Part shown: positions 52,485 through 63,168 of the stretch, in pieces
Layout of the letters: every line of letters begins with the position of its first letter
How positions within the stretch are numbered: position 1 is the first letter of the stretch
Assembly: GCA_021186555.1 (NCBI GenBank)
Contig: JAJKFL010000013.1
Span: forward strand, 29,778,743-29,842,742
Origin: Reticulitermes speratus
Taxonomy: Eukaryota; Arthropoda; Insecta; Blattodea; Rhinotermitidae
Length of the DNA: 64,000 nucleotides
Direction: 5' to 3'
Position numbers and translations under genes: made by a program
Notes under the pieces: generated by a model
What the model saw: the letters and a program-made list of their open reading frames with translations, nothing else
Databases searched by the model: none
What the model was told of the DNA's origin: nothing

Positions 52485-52670
52485 TTCTCATTGCAGTCAG
52501 TCTGACGATTACTGTCCTTCAGGATGTGACATCATGTAGTATGGTGGATAGGCACAAACAATGTGAAGGAACATACTGCCTCCATCTTGAGCGCAGAAGA
52601 GGAATACACCAAATTACATGGTGTTACAACCCAGGAAATGGTAATATTCATTTACCTTTACTAGACACAG
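52485..52670 (+). repeat. Dispersed MITE-like repeat (plus orientation)
   Basis: Plus strand reads LQDVTSCSMVDRHKQCEGTY, CLHLERRRGIHQ. It corresponds to the next part of the repeat at 51185-51345. A 114-codon open frame overlaps it but starts in unrelated DNA. Confidence 0.55.
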
Positions 52671-55600
52671 ACAAGAAACATTTCAAATAATTCTGTCACA
52701 ATGGTGAATAGCCAGCTGAAAAGCTTTAGAATGAGAGCTGTACACTTAATTCCTGCGAATACAGGCATTCTTGCATGTACCAAACTATGCTGAACACAAA
52801 AAATAAATAGGAAATGAAGATGACAACCCATAATAATAATAATAAGTAATTATTTTATGTGACAACTGTCAGTTGCAACTTCCTCACAGGTTATTTAGCA
52901 CATTAACGCAGCCCACTCATGTAGCTGTCTGCACGCATGGTGGAGTAGCAGAAGGAGTGACAAACACTAGTCATCAGATAAAATATGCACCCTGTATATG
53001 ACCACTTTTCAACAATGCACCAACAATCCAAAACATCAAATGACCTTTCAAAATATAATACATCCTTTCACCAATACTTGTGGTGTTACGATTAAATACA
53101 AAAAAAAAAGTGCTCATGAACTAAGTCACCTGCGTAATCAAAAAGTGGCAGTGGAAGATTTCCCAATGTGTCTTAAGCATTCAAAAGTAAAATGTCTGCA
53201 GCATCTGTTGCACTTTTTATAAGTTTTTAAAGCCATGAATGTCCAATTAAAGACCATTTCCTTACCAACAGCATTGTCTAAAATATTTCAGAAAGTTATG
53301 AATAACAGAGTAAGCAACTCCTTAAAACTGAACATACTGGCAGATAAAAAATTCTGAGTAAGAAAGAATCCCCAAGTTTTAGAAACAGAATCCCAGGTCA
53401 TTTCGTAACAAAATACATCATGATTGAATATCTTGTGATCTTGCTCAAGCATATGACTGTATAAATCGCGAATTACTACCATCAAAAAAAGTTTTTATGG
53501 AATTTGAGCAGAAATCCACAAATTTTCCAAAAATCTACAAGCCACCTCAAAATTCTGGGCATCAGAAGGGTGACATGAAGAAATTTCCATGACGACGACC
53601 CAGATATTAGGTGCCACCATACAAAATTTAGTCACTTGGGATTTGCACAACCACGGAGCATGAGGTGTAGTTTCATGAGGAAAATGAAAAGGTAGAAACA
53701 AAATCCCCAGGTTCAAATGACACCATATACTAAATGTGGGGCTTTATGAAATATGCAGTCCCTCAAACTTCAATACTTGGTCCTCCATTTTTTTTTTCGA
53801 TTATTTTATCTAACAATTATTGCTTGTCACTCCTACCACTACTCTGCCATGCATGTGAGCAGTCAAGTGAGATGGCTATGTCAGTATGACACACAATCTG
53901 ACAGAGTGGCAACTGACAGACGTGAGAGAAAATTAAAAAATTAACACAAGAAAATAATGTTCCCCGAGAGAACGGAAACATCATATTTGAAGAAAATTTC
54001 ATAACAGCTACATCACGTGTCATGAAATATTTTCAGAGGGTGGTAGACCTGCTCACAGACTGCAGATCGCACATCTCAGACTCTCTTATGAAATAAGGTA
54101 AGCTGAAATGTGGGGGGAAAACGAGCTCTGAATTCCCAGATGATGCAAGCTTTGCATGTGATAAAGCTACCATACAGCTACAGCTGACATACTGAAGGAC
54201 ATGATTAAAGTGCACTCTGTATCATGTTGTATGGAAAACATTTTGCTGAAAATTCATCACATCCAAAGAATCATTATAACAATGCCACAGGCTACAATGA
54301 GTCCATAATAGGGAACTATTTGGGAAGTTTAATATTCTTCTGCTTGTCAGAAAAATACTTATCTTCATTCTTATTATTTGCTGTGGATAACATGCAAATG
54401 TTTCAAATTCAGATATGCACATGGTAGGTACAAGACAGAGATGACATTCATGTACCTCAGTAAATATGAAAAAAAAAAAAAAAAAGAGTTAGTTGAATCA
54501 AGTTACTCAATATTCTTCCACCTACAATCAAAAGTTTAAATAACAATATAAATGCATTTATGCCAGCATTAAAAATAGTACCTATCACACCTCTGAACAA
54601 GAACATGTCTGAATTAAAAATGTTCAATTATTACAAAAACATGTCAGAGTAGAGGGATGGTTCATGACATAACACTGTGAAATATATTTACTGTTTGTTT
54701 TGAAACAAGTACTCTCTTAGATCATGGCAAGTTTCTATACCCTTGACTTACTCCTAAGAAATTAAAATGAACTGTTCTAACCTATTCTTATCTATTCCAT
54801 TTTGATCACCACTAAACATTCCCATCTCTGGTAGATGCCACCTGTGCCCACCTTAAGACTCATTCCACATGTGATAACCTTTCCTAGTAAATATTCTTTT
54901 AAATTCCTTACTAAAATTAAAATGACTGTGTGCCATTATTAAAAATATATTGGAGAAAAGCTTTATTAAAAAACATAATGGAGAAAATCTTTGGCCTGTA
55001 GTAGTTTCAAACTACTCACATAAAAGAATAACAAATGACAATGTTCAATCATGCCCACCTCATGTTTGCCCATATCCGCAACAACCTAATGTGCAATGTC
55101 AAACATCATTACAGACGCATATGAAGACTACAACCTCCAGATGTCGAAAAATCCATGACATCATTAATCTCTTTGGGGGGGGGGGGGGGATTTGTAGTGA
55201 TTGCAGGTAGCTATAACATGAATGGAGACTAAATTGAAATGAAGGAAAGGCCACTGATACTGTCGGTCATAGAACTGAAGACAAATTACTAAACGCCGAG
55301 TATATGCCATACCAATTTTTAAAAAACTGCCTTAAATCGAACTGGAAGTCCCATTCCACAAACATTCACAGAGGGCAGGCACACAATATCTGCGTGGTAA
55401 ATTCACGATGACATGTAGGTGGCAGATAATCCCCAAATCCCAATATACGTATGCAGTTAACATCAGTGAGATTTATATTACTTATGTATAAACCTCGTCT
55501 ATATACTTTTAATTAAGAGTCCGTTACATTGCCAAACGGACTTTCAGACTTGGCAGGTAACGAACTGCTTTTCCAGCCGCAGTGTACTTTCCTTAAATTT

Positions 55601-56120
55601 TCCTCCAATTTCAATCAATCCTTTTATGTAACTCTTATTTCCTTGTCGCACTGTCATCGCACACGGCACCTCAATCGGAAAATAGGCTATTCTGCCAAGG
55701 GCAGGGTACACTTTTTCTGCGCAATATCCGAAACACTATACTGTTCGAGGTCAATGAAATCTGAGTTACATATTAATCTTAACACGCACATGTATCAGTG
55801 GCATATTTTAGCCACTGACATTAAAGACACTCATAAAACACAATACACTACTAACTTAAACAAGAAAAAAACACTCCACACTTGAAACTTACGCATTACC
55901 AGACGAAAAATGTGGCCTCGCAAAAATCAATAATTCACTATAACAAAATATGTCTTTAAACCTTCCAGTATCATCAAAACCTTAAACTCAGTAAATACAT
56001 TGTTCTACGAGCTGCAAGCTTTAACAAGCATAGCTGTCTACTGCATAAAGTCCAAGTTTCATAACCACACACAGCAAACATATACGCATTAGCATCCATC
56101 TTGCAAAACGAAAAGGTCAT
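52671..56120. other. Unassigned IRS upstream DNA
   Basis: AT-rich. Contains an A-run of 17 at 54469-54485 and a 15-G run at 55175-55189. Minus-strand GTAAGT at about 55887-55892 (plus ACTTAC) is a possible 5' UTR exon donor. No coding exon recognised. Confidence 0.4.
55175..55189. repeat. Poly-G tract (15 G)
   Basis: Uninterrupted guanine run; its length is likely uncertain in the assembly. Confidence 0.9.
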
Positions 56121-56345
56121 GTGTGTCGTGTATCGTCAGTAGTTGTAAACAAGTTTCACGCATGCGCATACTACCTACGACTGGAAACGCAAGCACAGAT
56201 CACGTGATATTATGCTACCTTCGCCATTGTACAATTTCATTCACTAGATTCAGTAATAGTAATTTTTGGAGGGAGGAAAGATCTGCGCGGGTAATTCGAG
56301 CTTTAACAATTCTCTTCAGCGTAATGTGCATGAGCAAGGTGAGAA
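56120..56345. promoter_or_regulatory. Candidate (possibly bidirectional) promoter, presumed IRS
   Basis: A locally CpG-richer stretch in otherwise AT-rich DNA with an NRF-1-like palindrome (ACGCATGCGCAT at about 56158-56169), CACGTG at 56202-56207 and GCGCGG at 56285. On the plus side ATGTGCATGAGCAAG|GTGAGA at 56323-56345 could be a tiny first coding exon of another gene. Position upstream of the IRS gene suggests its promoter. No TSS evidence. Confidence 0.25.
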
Positions 56346-56904
56346 TGTACTCCTTTTGTTAAATTTAATTCCGCTGCATTACAACTCAGTATTTTCTAAC
56401 AGACATAGTATAAAAAATACAACTTATAAAAGTGAATGTAATTTTTACGCATATTTTGTAAAACCTTCAATGGCCATGGATGGTTGTGGTTGCATGGTGT
56501 TCGGCCTATCCCCGAAACTAATGAGAAAATACAGGGCATATAAATGTCCGGTATTTTCTAATTACGTGAGTTTTTATAATTATCGTCTTACGTCGTGACT
56601 TATGTACCAGTGAACCACTATTTTTGAAAAAACAAAAAAAAAATTTATAAAAACCGTAGTCTACTGTAAAACATAAAGTGTATTGCAACTTTTCGTCACT
56701 GAACTTCCCACATCATGCATATCTTCACTTTGGCTAACCAATTATTACCAAGTGTGTCCAGCATGTTTGGTTGAAACCATCTGCCATCTCTACTGCGTGT
56801 GCGGGATTCTTGTTGAAAGCATCTGTCAACCCTAATGATTGCTTTTACAAGTGGTATTGAAAACAATCTAGCAAGCTATCAGACAATGTGACATTTGATG
56901 TTCT

Positions 56905-57060
56905 CACAGCAGTGATGAAGATTCAGGTCTTTCGGAATATGACGCCGTGTGGATTGGTAATTACCGGCATGACGGAGGAGACTGCTGCGAAGACTTCATT
57001 ACCCTGAAGATGGAGACAGAAATATCCACTGAAACGTTGATATATATCTGCCAATTTGCA
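56905..57060 (+). repeat. Dispersed repeat with hammerhead-like segment
   Basis: Plus frames read IQVFRNMTPCGLVI and DGGDCCEDFITLKMETEIST, the same pseudo-coding family as 51185-51345. The segment CTGAAGATGGAGACAG, loop, TCCACTGAAACG at 57013-57045 matches the hairpin motif found in the foldback elements. Confidence 0.55.
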
Positions 57061-57281
57061 CAGCATCATATCAGAGAAGTTTTAAATCTTCATGATGCTA
57101 ACATCATGAAGATTCATACAGGCAGTCAGACAGTGATGCAGATACCTTCTGTATACAGTATGTGTATCATCAGACCACATTAGTTTCACATCAGTTATTG
57201 GCCCACTATTAGCTACAAATTTTACAAAGTCAGAATTTAAATTAAGTTTACTGGCTACCATCTACTTGTTCATGACTGGTA

Positions 57282-57530
57282 TCATGGTTCTACAAAATGA
57301 ATTACATCTAGTTCAGCAAATATACTAATATCATCAACATATACAGAAGGTGGAACAACAGAGTTAACATGTGGCACATCATTAGTGTACAAAAGATGAA
57401 GGAGCAGACTAAGAACAAAGCCATCAGGGACTCCAAGTTCAACTTCATCCCACCTAGAATACACACTTTCCTGAGAATTTGATGATTTTATAACTCTTTG
57501 TCTCATCTGAAGTAAACCATTTACTAGCAT
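57282..57530 (-). pseudogene. LINE reverse-transcriptase core fragment
   Basis: Open 82-codon segment RVIKSSNSQESVYSRWDEVE, LGVPDGFVLSLLLHLLYTND, then SVYVDDISIFAE. It corresponds to the GVPQGSVLGPLLF-YINDLP and YADDTSIF motifs of a Jockey-type RT, with several degraded residues. No upstream or downstream domain. Confidence 0.75.
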
Positions 57531-57639
57531 TTTAAAATTATTTACTCAGTGCATTTTGAATCAATGTTTTCATTTAAAGTACCAACTAAATGCACTTACA
57601 GTATGCTGCATAGTATTACAGTCAGTTGCTCCTGACATG

Positions 57640-58140
57640 TTTCAGGATGAAATGCCATCTTTAGGGAGTACATACCAAGCTTAAGACCATTTATAGTACA
57701 CTGGATTACATCTGTGAATTTCATAACCTTCAATACATTCTGCTGCTAACACCAGTTAGGATGTGGATAAAATATGTGAATTTCTATTGTATTGTAGACA
57801 TTATGTATGTCATATTGCAACGCATTTAAATATAAAATACATTTAAAATAAATAAAATAATATTAGAGACGAGACACAGTCCACATTGGATCAGGGACTA
57901 CAGTAATGTTTGAATATATACTGCCACAACTCAGTCTTGTCTCTTACAATTATATTTTATATATTTTGTACATAAATGTGTTATGACTTATACATAATGT
58001 CTACAATAGATTAGAAAATTCACATATTTTATCCACATATTAACTGGTATTAGCAGGAGAATGTACTAAAGGTTATGAAATTCATAGACGTAATACACTT
58101 TACTACAAATGGTTTTAAGCTTGGCATGCAGTACCCATAT
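57640..58140. mobile_element. Foldback element, arms about 190 bp
   Basis: 57660-57850 (GTACATACCAAGCTTAAGACC ... GGATAAAATATGTGAATTTC ... GTAGACATTATGTAT) is a diverged reverse complement of about 57960-58135. A hammerhead-like hairpin lies at the left edge on the minus strand (57636-57664: CTAAAGATGGCATTTC, then CTGAAACATG). The right counterpart is lost. Confidence 0.7.
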
Positions 58141-58599
58141 TTCCTTCGTACGTGTACATGGTATTCAAATTCCCTGTTTACCATTCTTTGCCAACCATTT
58201 CCTGTATTTTCAATGGAAAGCATGGTTCAAAGACTTGACTTAATGTATCATGACACAAATTTGCTCTCAACATTTGTCTGCTACAGACTTCCAGTTTTCA
58301 TTTTTGTAACACCTCTTTATTAGTCTGTGTTTATGTATGAACAAGGAGCTTCTTCACTGATCAATGAAACTGAGCACACTGATCTGACAGACTTTATCAA
58401 CACTTCTAATATGGTAAGGATTGGATGCTTGTCAGCAGAATGCAGGACAAAATCACAACATAAGGCTAGGTAATAATCCTTTGCAAATGCGGTCATATTC
58501 AAACATTTTGGAATTCACTAACATATCAAAATTGCATGCATGAAGAAACTAAACGCAGATTTTTTGATTATGTCTTTCATGTCTTCTCTTTTGCTATCT
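58141..58599. other. Unassigned intergenic DNA
   Basis: No element recognised. Confidence 0.5.
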
Positions 58600-59135
58600 A
58601 CCAATATAAAAATTAAACTATATTGAACTATAATTTTGCCCATTGCATTATATGGGTGTAGAACTTGGTCTGTCACATTAATGGAAGAACACGGCTGAAG
58701 GTGTTTGAGAACAGGGTGTTGAGTTAGATATTTGAGCCTAAAATAGAGGAATGGACAGGAGACTGTAGCAAATTGCATAATGAAGAGTTGTACTCCTCAC
58801 AATTATTATTCAGGATGACCAAATCAAAAAAATATAAGATGACCAGGACACGTGGCACATATGGGGAAAATGAAAAATGCGTACAGAGTTCTGGTGAGGG
58901 GAACCTGAATAAAAGGAACACTTGGAAAACCTAGGCATATATAGGAGGATAATATTAAAATATATGTTAAAGAAATAGGATGGGAGAATGTGGACTGCGT
59001 TCATTTGGCTCAGGATAGCGACAAGGTGGCTGGCCCTCATGAACCTGGTAATGAACCTTCAGGTTCCATAAAATGCTGGGAATTTCTTGACTAACTGAGA
59101 AACTATTAGCTTCTCAAGGACTCGGTTCCATGTTG
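58600..59135 (+). pseudogene. LINE ORF2 C-terminal fragment (plus orientation)
   Basis: Plus strand carries, across frameshifts, LKVFENRVLS, FEPKIEEWTGDCSKLHNEEL, YSSQLL, then YKMTRTRGTYGENEK and VQSSGEG-type remnants. The 3' end is shared with the copies at 44985 and 49965 (AATGAACCTTCAGGTTCCAT, GCTTCTCAAGGACTCGG). Confidence 0.7.
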
Positions 59136-59329
59136 TCAGTCAGTTCATCTATAAAAATGCTGTCACTGTAGTTCTTCTTGGAAAATCTGCAATTGGTGTT
59201 AGAAAAAAAAAAGCTTTTGGACAGAGAAGTCAGCTGAAGCTTGTGTTAACTCCATTAAACACAACAAACAGAGACACTCAGTTGCTACACTAGAGCATTC
59301 CAAGTCTGGTTGCTTCACGGGGTCTATAG

Positions 59330-59625
59330 AGGTAAAGTTGTCCCTGTGGATGCCATAAAGGCACATGCGGGACTGGAGGTATAGTTCCACTCATGCTTAA
59401 ACTTGGCATTAGATTGAGTGGTCAACTTTACACCCCAGCCGCTTTACTACCATGGAAAGAGCAAAGAGTACCCATTGAGTAGGAGGCTGGGTTGCCCCTG
59501 CAGCTGGTCTGGATGCTTTGGAGAAGAAAGAAATATTTCACCCCTGCCAGGAATGGAACCACAATTCCTCAGTAGTCCAGCCCATACCTAATCACTGGGC
59601 GTCTGAGCTATCCTTGGTTTCTCTT
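59330..59625 (-). mobile_element. tRNA-derived SINE (minus orientation)
   Basis: Minus-strand head GATAGCTCAGACGCCCAGTG (box A region) and GTGGTTCCATTCCTGGCAGG (box B region), then a body with AGTAAAGCGGCTGGGGTG and TATACCTCCAGTCCCGCATG matching 43085-43380. Confidence 0.7.
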
Positions 59626-60327
59626 GGGGTCTATGCCTTTGAAACTGCAGTTGTTCCGCATACAGTCATATACTGCTGTTCCTGTGCTTCTGTCTACAAT
59701 AACTGGCACCTAAATCAGAATTATCAATGTACATTTGCACTTACTCTGGTTTTTATCATGTAGTGTTTGGCACGATTTGTATTGAGATTTATTTCACTTA
59801 TAAACATTGTAAAATTCTTCTGCTTTTCTGTGTAGTCATCTGACATTTTATTGTGTAGTCATCTACTGTTTTACTGCATAGTCATCTACTATTTTGATGA
59901 CATAAAATTATTTCCTTTATTGCACCTACAGAATTATGAATCCTCATCAGTGTCAAAATTTGCAGATACTTTTATGACTCATCTTGTACAATCCACTTTA
60001 ATCTGAGAACTGACTACCACTCCCAACTATCAGGACATTCCTCTTATTTATAACAGCAAAGATATGTACAATTTCATGACTGTACGAGTAGAGGTGGCTT
60101 GACTTGCTATTGCCATAATCCATATATAGGTAAATCTGGCAACAGCAGTAAAATTATAGGGTGTTTAACATAATCAAAATTTGGTGTACAACAGCAGCCT
60201 TATTAAACTGATATTCATGTTACACTTAAATACTGAAGTTTCTTTCTCAATTCAATGTTTATACCATAATACTACACAGTGTTAAAACTGGTACTGGAAG
60301 CAGTGAAATGCAGTCGATTGGCAGAAG
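59626..60327. other. Unassigned intergenic DNA
   Basis: Short local triplication of ATCTACTGTTTTACTGCATA-like sequence near 59836-59900. Nothing else noted. Confidence 0.4.
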
Positions 60328-60329
60328 TA

Positions 60330-60720
60330 CGAGGGTTATCCAGAAAGTAAAGATACAACATGGGTGGGAGGGGAGGGGAAATCACCACAGACCATCCCGC
60401 TCACAGCCCAGACCTTGATCCCAGCGATTTCCATTTGTTTTTGCATTTAAAGAAACATCTGGCCGGCCAGAAGTTTCACGAAGACGAAGAGGTGAAAAAC
60501 GAAGTCACTACGTGGTTGCATGCACAGGCGGCAGAGTTCTATGACATCGGACGGAATACAAAAACTCGTACCCAGGCTAAACAAATGCCTTGACAAAGGT
60601 GGTGATTATGTTGAAAAATAGCTAAAGGTATGTGTTAAGAGTTTTTTCACACGATTTTGTTAATAAATATTTTTAAAAAATTTTATTGCTTTTGTATCAT
60701 TACTTTCTGGATAACCCTCG
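60330..60720 (+). mobile_element. Mariner deletion derivative with intact termini
   Basis: Inverted termini of 27 bp with one mismatch (CGAGGGTTATCCAGAAAGTA at both ends, read inward), flanked by TA at 60328-60329 and 60721-60722. Contains only the C-terminal quarter of a transposase: HPAHSPDLDPSDFHLFLHLK (the third catalytic Asp lies in SPDLDPSDF), KHLAGQKFHEDEEVKNEVTT, WLHAQAAEFYDIG. After a frameshift follows IQKLVPRLNKCLDKGGDYVE and a stop. It could be mobilised in trans. Confidence 0.9.
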
Positions 60721-60722
60721 TA

Positions 60723-60956
60723 GTAATGGTGACAGGCCACAGTTAACGCACAGCTCAGGACACATCAGCCCATCAGCTATATGGTTTTCTTATCATTGGG
60801 TACTATTGTCTTGTATGTTTGGGAGGAATTTTTTGAGATCTGGAACAAACTAAAATTTGTAACATGGGAAGTAATCGAAAATCAATTTTCATTTCATGAG
60901 TCTTTCACCTCACAAGCAGTTTTCAAGGAAAAAATGAAGCTTGTAATTAAGACAGA
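60723..60956. other. Unassigned short gap
   Basis: Nothing recognised. Confidence 0.4.
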
Positions 60957-60970
60957 TTACTGTATCATAA

Positions 60971-61130
60971 TGGCCTCTAACAGAAATGAGTACTAGGAAT
61001 ATTTCCTACGGGGTAAAGGCGGCCGGTGTGTAGGGCTGACAACCTTACCACCTTCATGTGACGACTGTCTAGAAATCTGGGAGCCTCAACCTCCTGGAAC
61101 CCTAAGGGCTTGTAATGGGATTCCTTTACC
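60971..61130. mobile_element. SINE-like retroposon, second copy, 14-bp duplication
   Basis: Same repeat as 25810-25983, flanked by TTACTGTATCATAA (60957-60970) and TTACTGTATAATAA (61131-61144), one mismatch. It has no A-tail. The two copies share both ends, which fixes the element as about 160-174 bp. Confidence 0.8.
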
Positions 61131-61144
61131 TTACTGTATAATAA

Positions 61145-62369
61145 CGAGGGTCTGTATGTAAATAAATTTACAATGCATATGTTTTGGGTTCCTTGTTTTC
61201 AACTGTAATAATAGGACTTCATATTTAATTTTACTGCTATTCCACTAATTTTTCCATATACTCTCTGCCACAACCGAGGTATTTATCAGAAGTCTGTGTC
61301 CTGTGTTATCAGCCATTGCATCACTACTGTTTCCACCTCGCAATCATCTTGAAACTTGTGGCTGCCAAGATCTGCTTGAACACTGCCGATGGTTGACAAT
61401 CGCTTGGTGCCAGATCACAGCTGTACATGGCCTGTTCCAGGGTTCTTTAGTTATGAAATTATTTGCCTAACTTATTTTTTGAGCAACACTTGTAATTTCC
61501 TAGTTACTCATTTCCCAATTCATGCAATTTAGGATATTCCCTTAAGAGTCATAGATCACATTTTGTAATCATATGAAACAACAAGCAAAATGAATGCCTT
61601 ACATATCTCACTCTTCAGTGAATTGAAGAAAATTCTGTTAATGGGCTTAAAAAGATGCTTCTTATACCAATTATGCTCATAAAATCACTGGCTTGATTGA
61701 ATATGTTACTCTGATTTAAATAATTTCAAATTAATTAACAGGCATGGTTTCTAATCTTCAGGATTACAGTTTCACAATGTTCATAACTCAAGCGTGATCC
61801 ATGTTACCTTTCCTTGTACCAAAGAAACTAAAATACAGCAAACCAACTTACTACAGCAGGTGCTGCCAATCATACATCCACTGGCACTTCACTGTCCTCG
61901 AAAGGGTTTGGATGTACTTGTATGTACGAGTTTAAAAATCTTCATCATAACTTCTTATTGTACATTGATGATCATAAAGCATGTAATGATTTTTGCTGTA
62001 CAAAATTTATCTCTGTTCAGTGTTGATCATTTCTAAATGGTTTTATCATGTTCAGGTGTCAGCAGGTATGTTTAGTGGGATACAGTGTGTCAAAACAACA
62101 TTGTGGAAAATGCCTTTATTGTGAGAGCCCAAGGTGTCAAGCAATTCACAGACCAATTATTTCAACTGACACTATCTCTGTTCATAGATTCATACAGTGC
62201 CTTTATACAGTAAAGTTCTGGGACTGACGCTATCACACAAGCATGGTTCGGCACATAAACCAACTGTAGTCAGTTACTAGTTCACGTTATCACTGCCAGG
62301 GATTGGTGAAAAGAAAGTGCTAGCTCAATCAGTTCATGCATAGCAACCCTATGTGTTAAGCTGTGCTTT
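61145..62369. other. Unassigned intergenic DNA
   Basis: No gene or defined element. A minus-strand AATAAA near 62114-62119 could serve the zinc-finger gene. Confidence 0.4.
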
Positions 62370-63035
62370 TATTTGTAGTTACGGAGCGGCACAAGCAAAC
62401 ATAAGGTTTCGCTTCAAACCTGGGAAAACAGCTCCAGAAACATACAGAATGCTTAAAACTATTCATGGAAATGAAGTATCTCACATGCTTGTCTTCGAAT
62501 GGTTTAAAAGATTCGGAGGGATGATGTGAGGGCTGTGAAGTTGATCCAAGGATGGGGGGGGGGGACATCATATGCTTCAAATCCAGAAACAGTTCAAAAG
62601 TTCATGAACTGGTGGCCAGACACTGCTGAATGAACGTAAAATTGATGGAGGATCAACTACAAATTAACTGAGAAATGATTTGTCAAATTCTTCATGAAGA
62701 TTTTGGAATGAAGAATATCTGTGGGAAGTGTGGAGACAGCCTCATGGACAAGCCAATTCTGCCATGACATTTAAGCACTTCCTGGTGAATTGCAGCATGG
62801 TGGACAGCAATCACCCAACTTAATGACCTGACCTCACATCAGCTAACATTTTCTATTCCCTAACAGAGAACTGGCCTCAAAGAAACGATTCAGAATGTTG
62901 ATGACATCAAGAATGTAGCTGCTGAATTAAATCACTGCGTTTGGACACCTCTGATAACTATTTTTTAAAACTTTTTGAAAAGATGTAGGGCGTGCTGCAG
63001 TCAAGGGAGATTATTTTGAAGGAAAATAAAATTTT
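62370..63035 (+). pseudogene. Mariner transposase pseudogene
   Basis: Fragments in order on the plus strand: RFRFKPGKTAPETYRMLKTI, HGNEVSHMLVFEWFKRFGG (N-terminal HTH), later ICQILHEDFGMKN, then PTIQNVDDIKNVAAELNH-like and a SQGRLF-like C-terminus (cognate of SQGDYFEG). Interrupted by stops, frameshifts and an 11-G run (62554-62564). The catalytic domain is mostly lost, as is any terminal repeat. An AATAAA follows at about 63024. Confidence 0.8.
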
Positions 63036-63168
63036 TTCTTCTTATGTCATGTGTATCTGTTCTTATACCATCAATCCCATAACTTTAATGTTGAGTATGT
63101 AAATTATAAGCTGCTCACAGTTGTTCATCATAACATCTACACTGATGTACCAGCATACATCCGGAACC

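Noticed and set aside
52346-52690. A 114-codon plus-strand gene
   Set aside because: Its second half is the dispersed VTSCSMVDR-EGTYCLHL repeat; the first half has no support.
57282-57530. Active reverse transcriptase
   Set aside because: Only an 82-codon core with altered GVPQGS and YADD motifs remains; it has no flanking domains.
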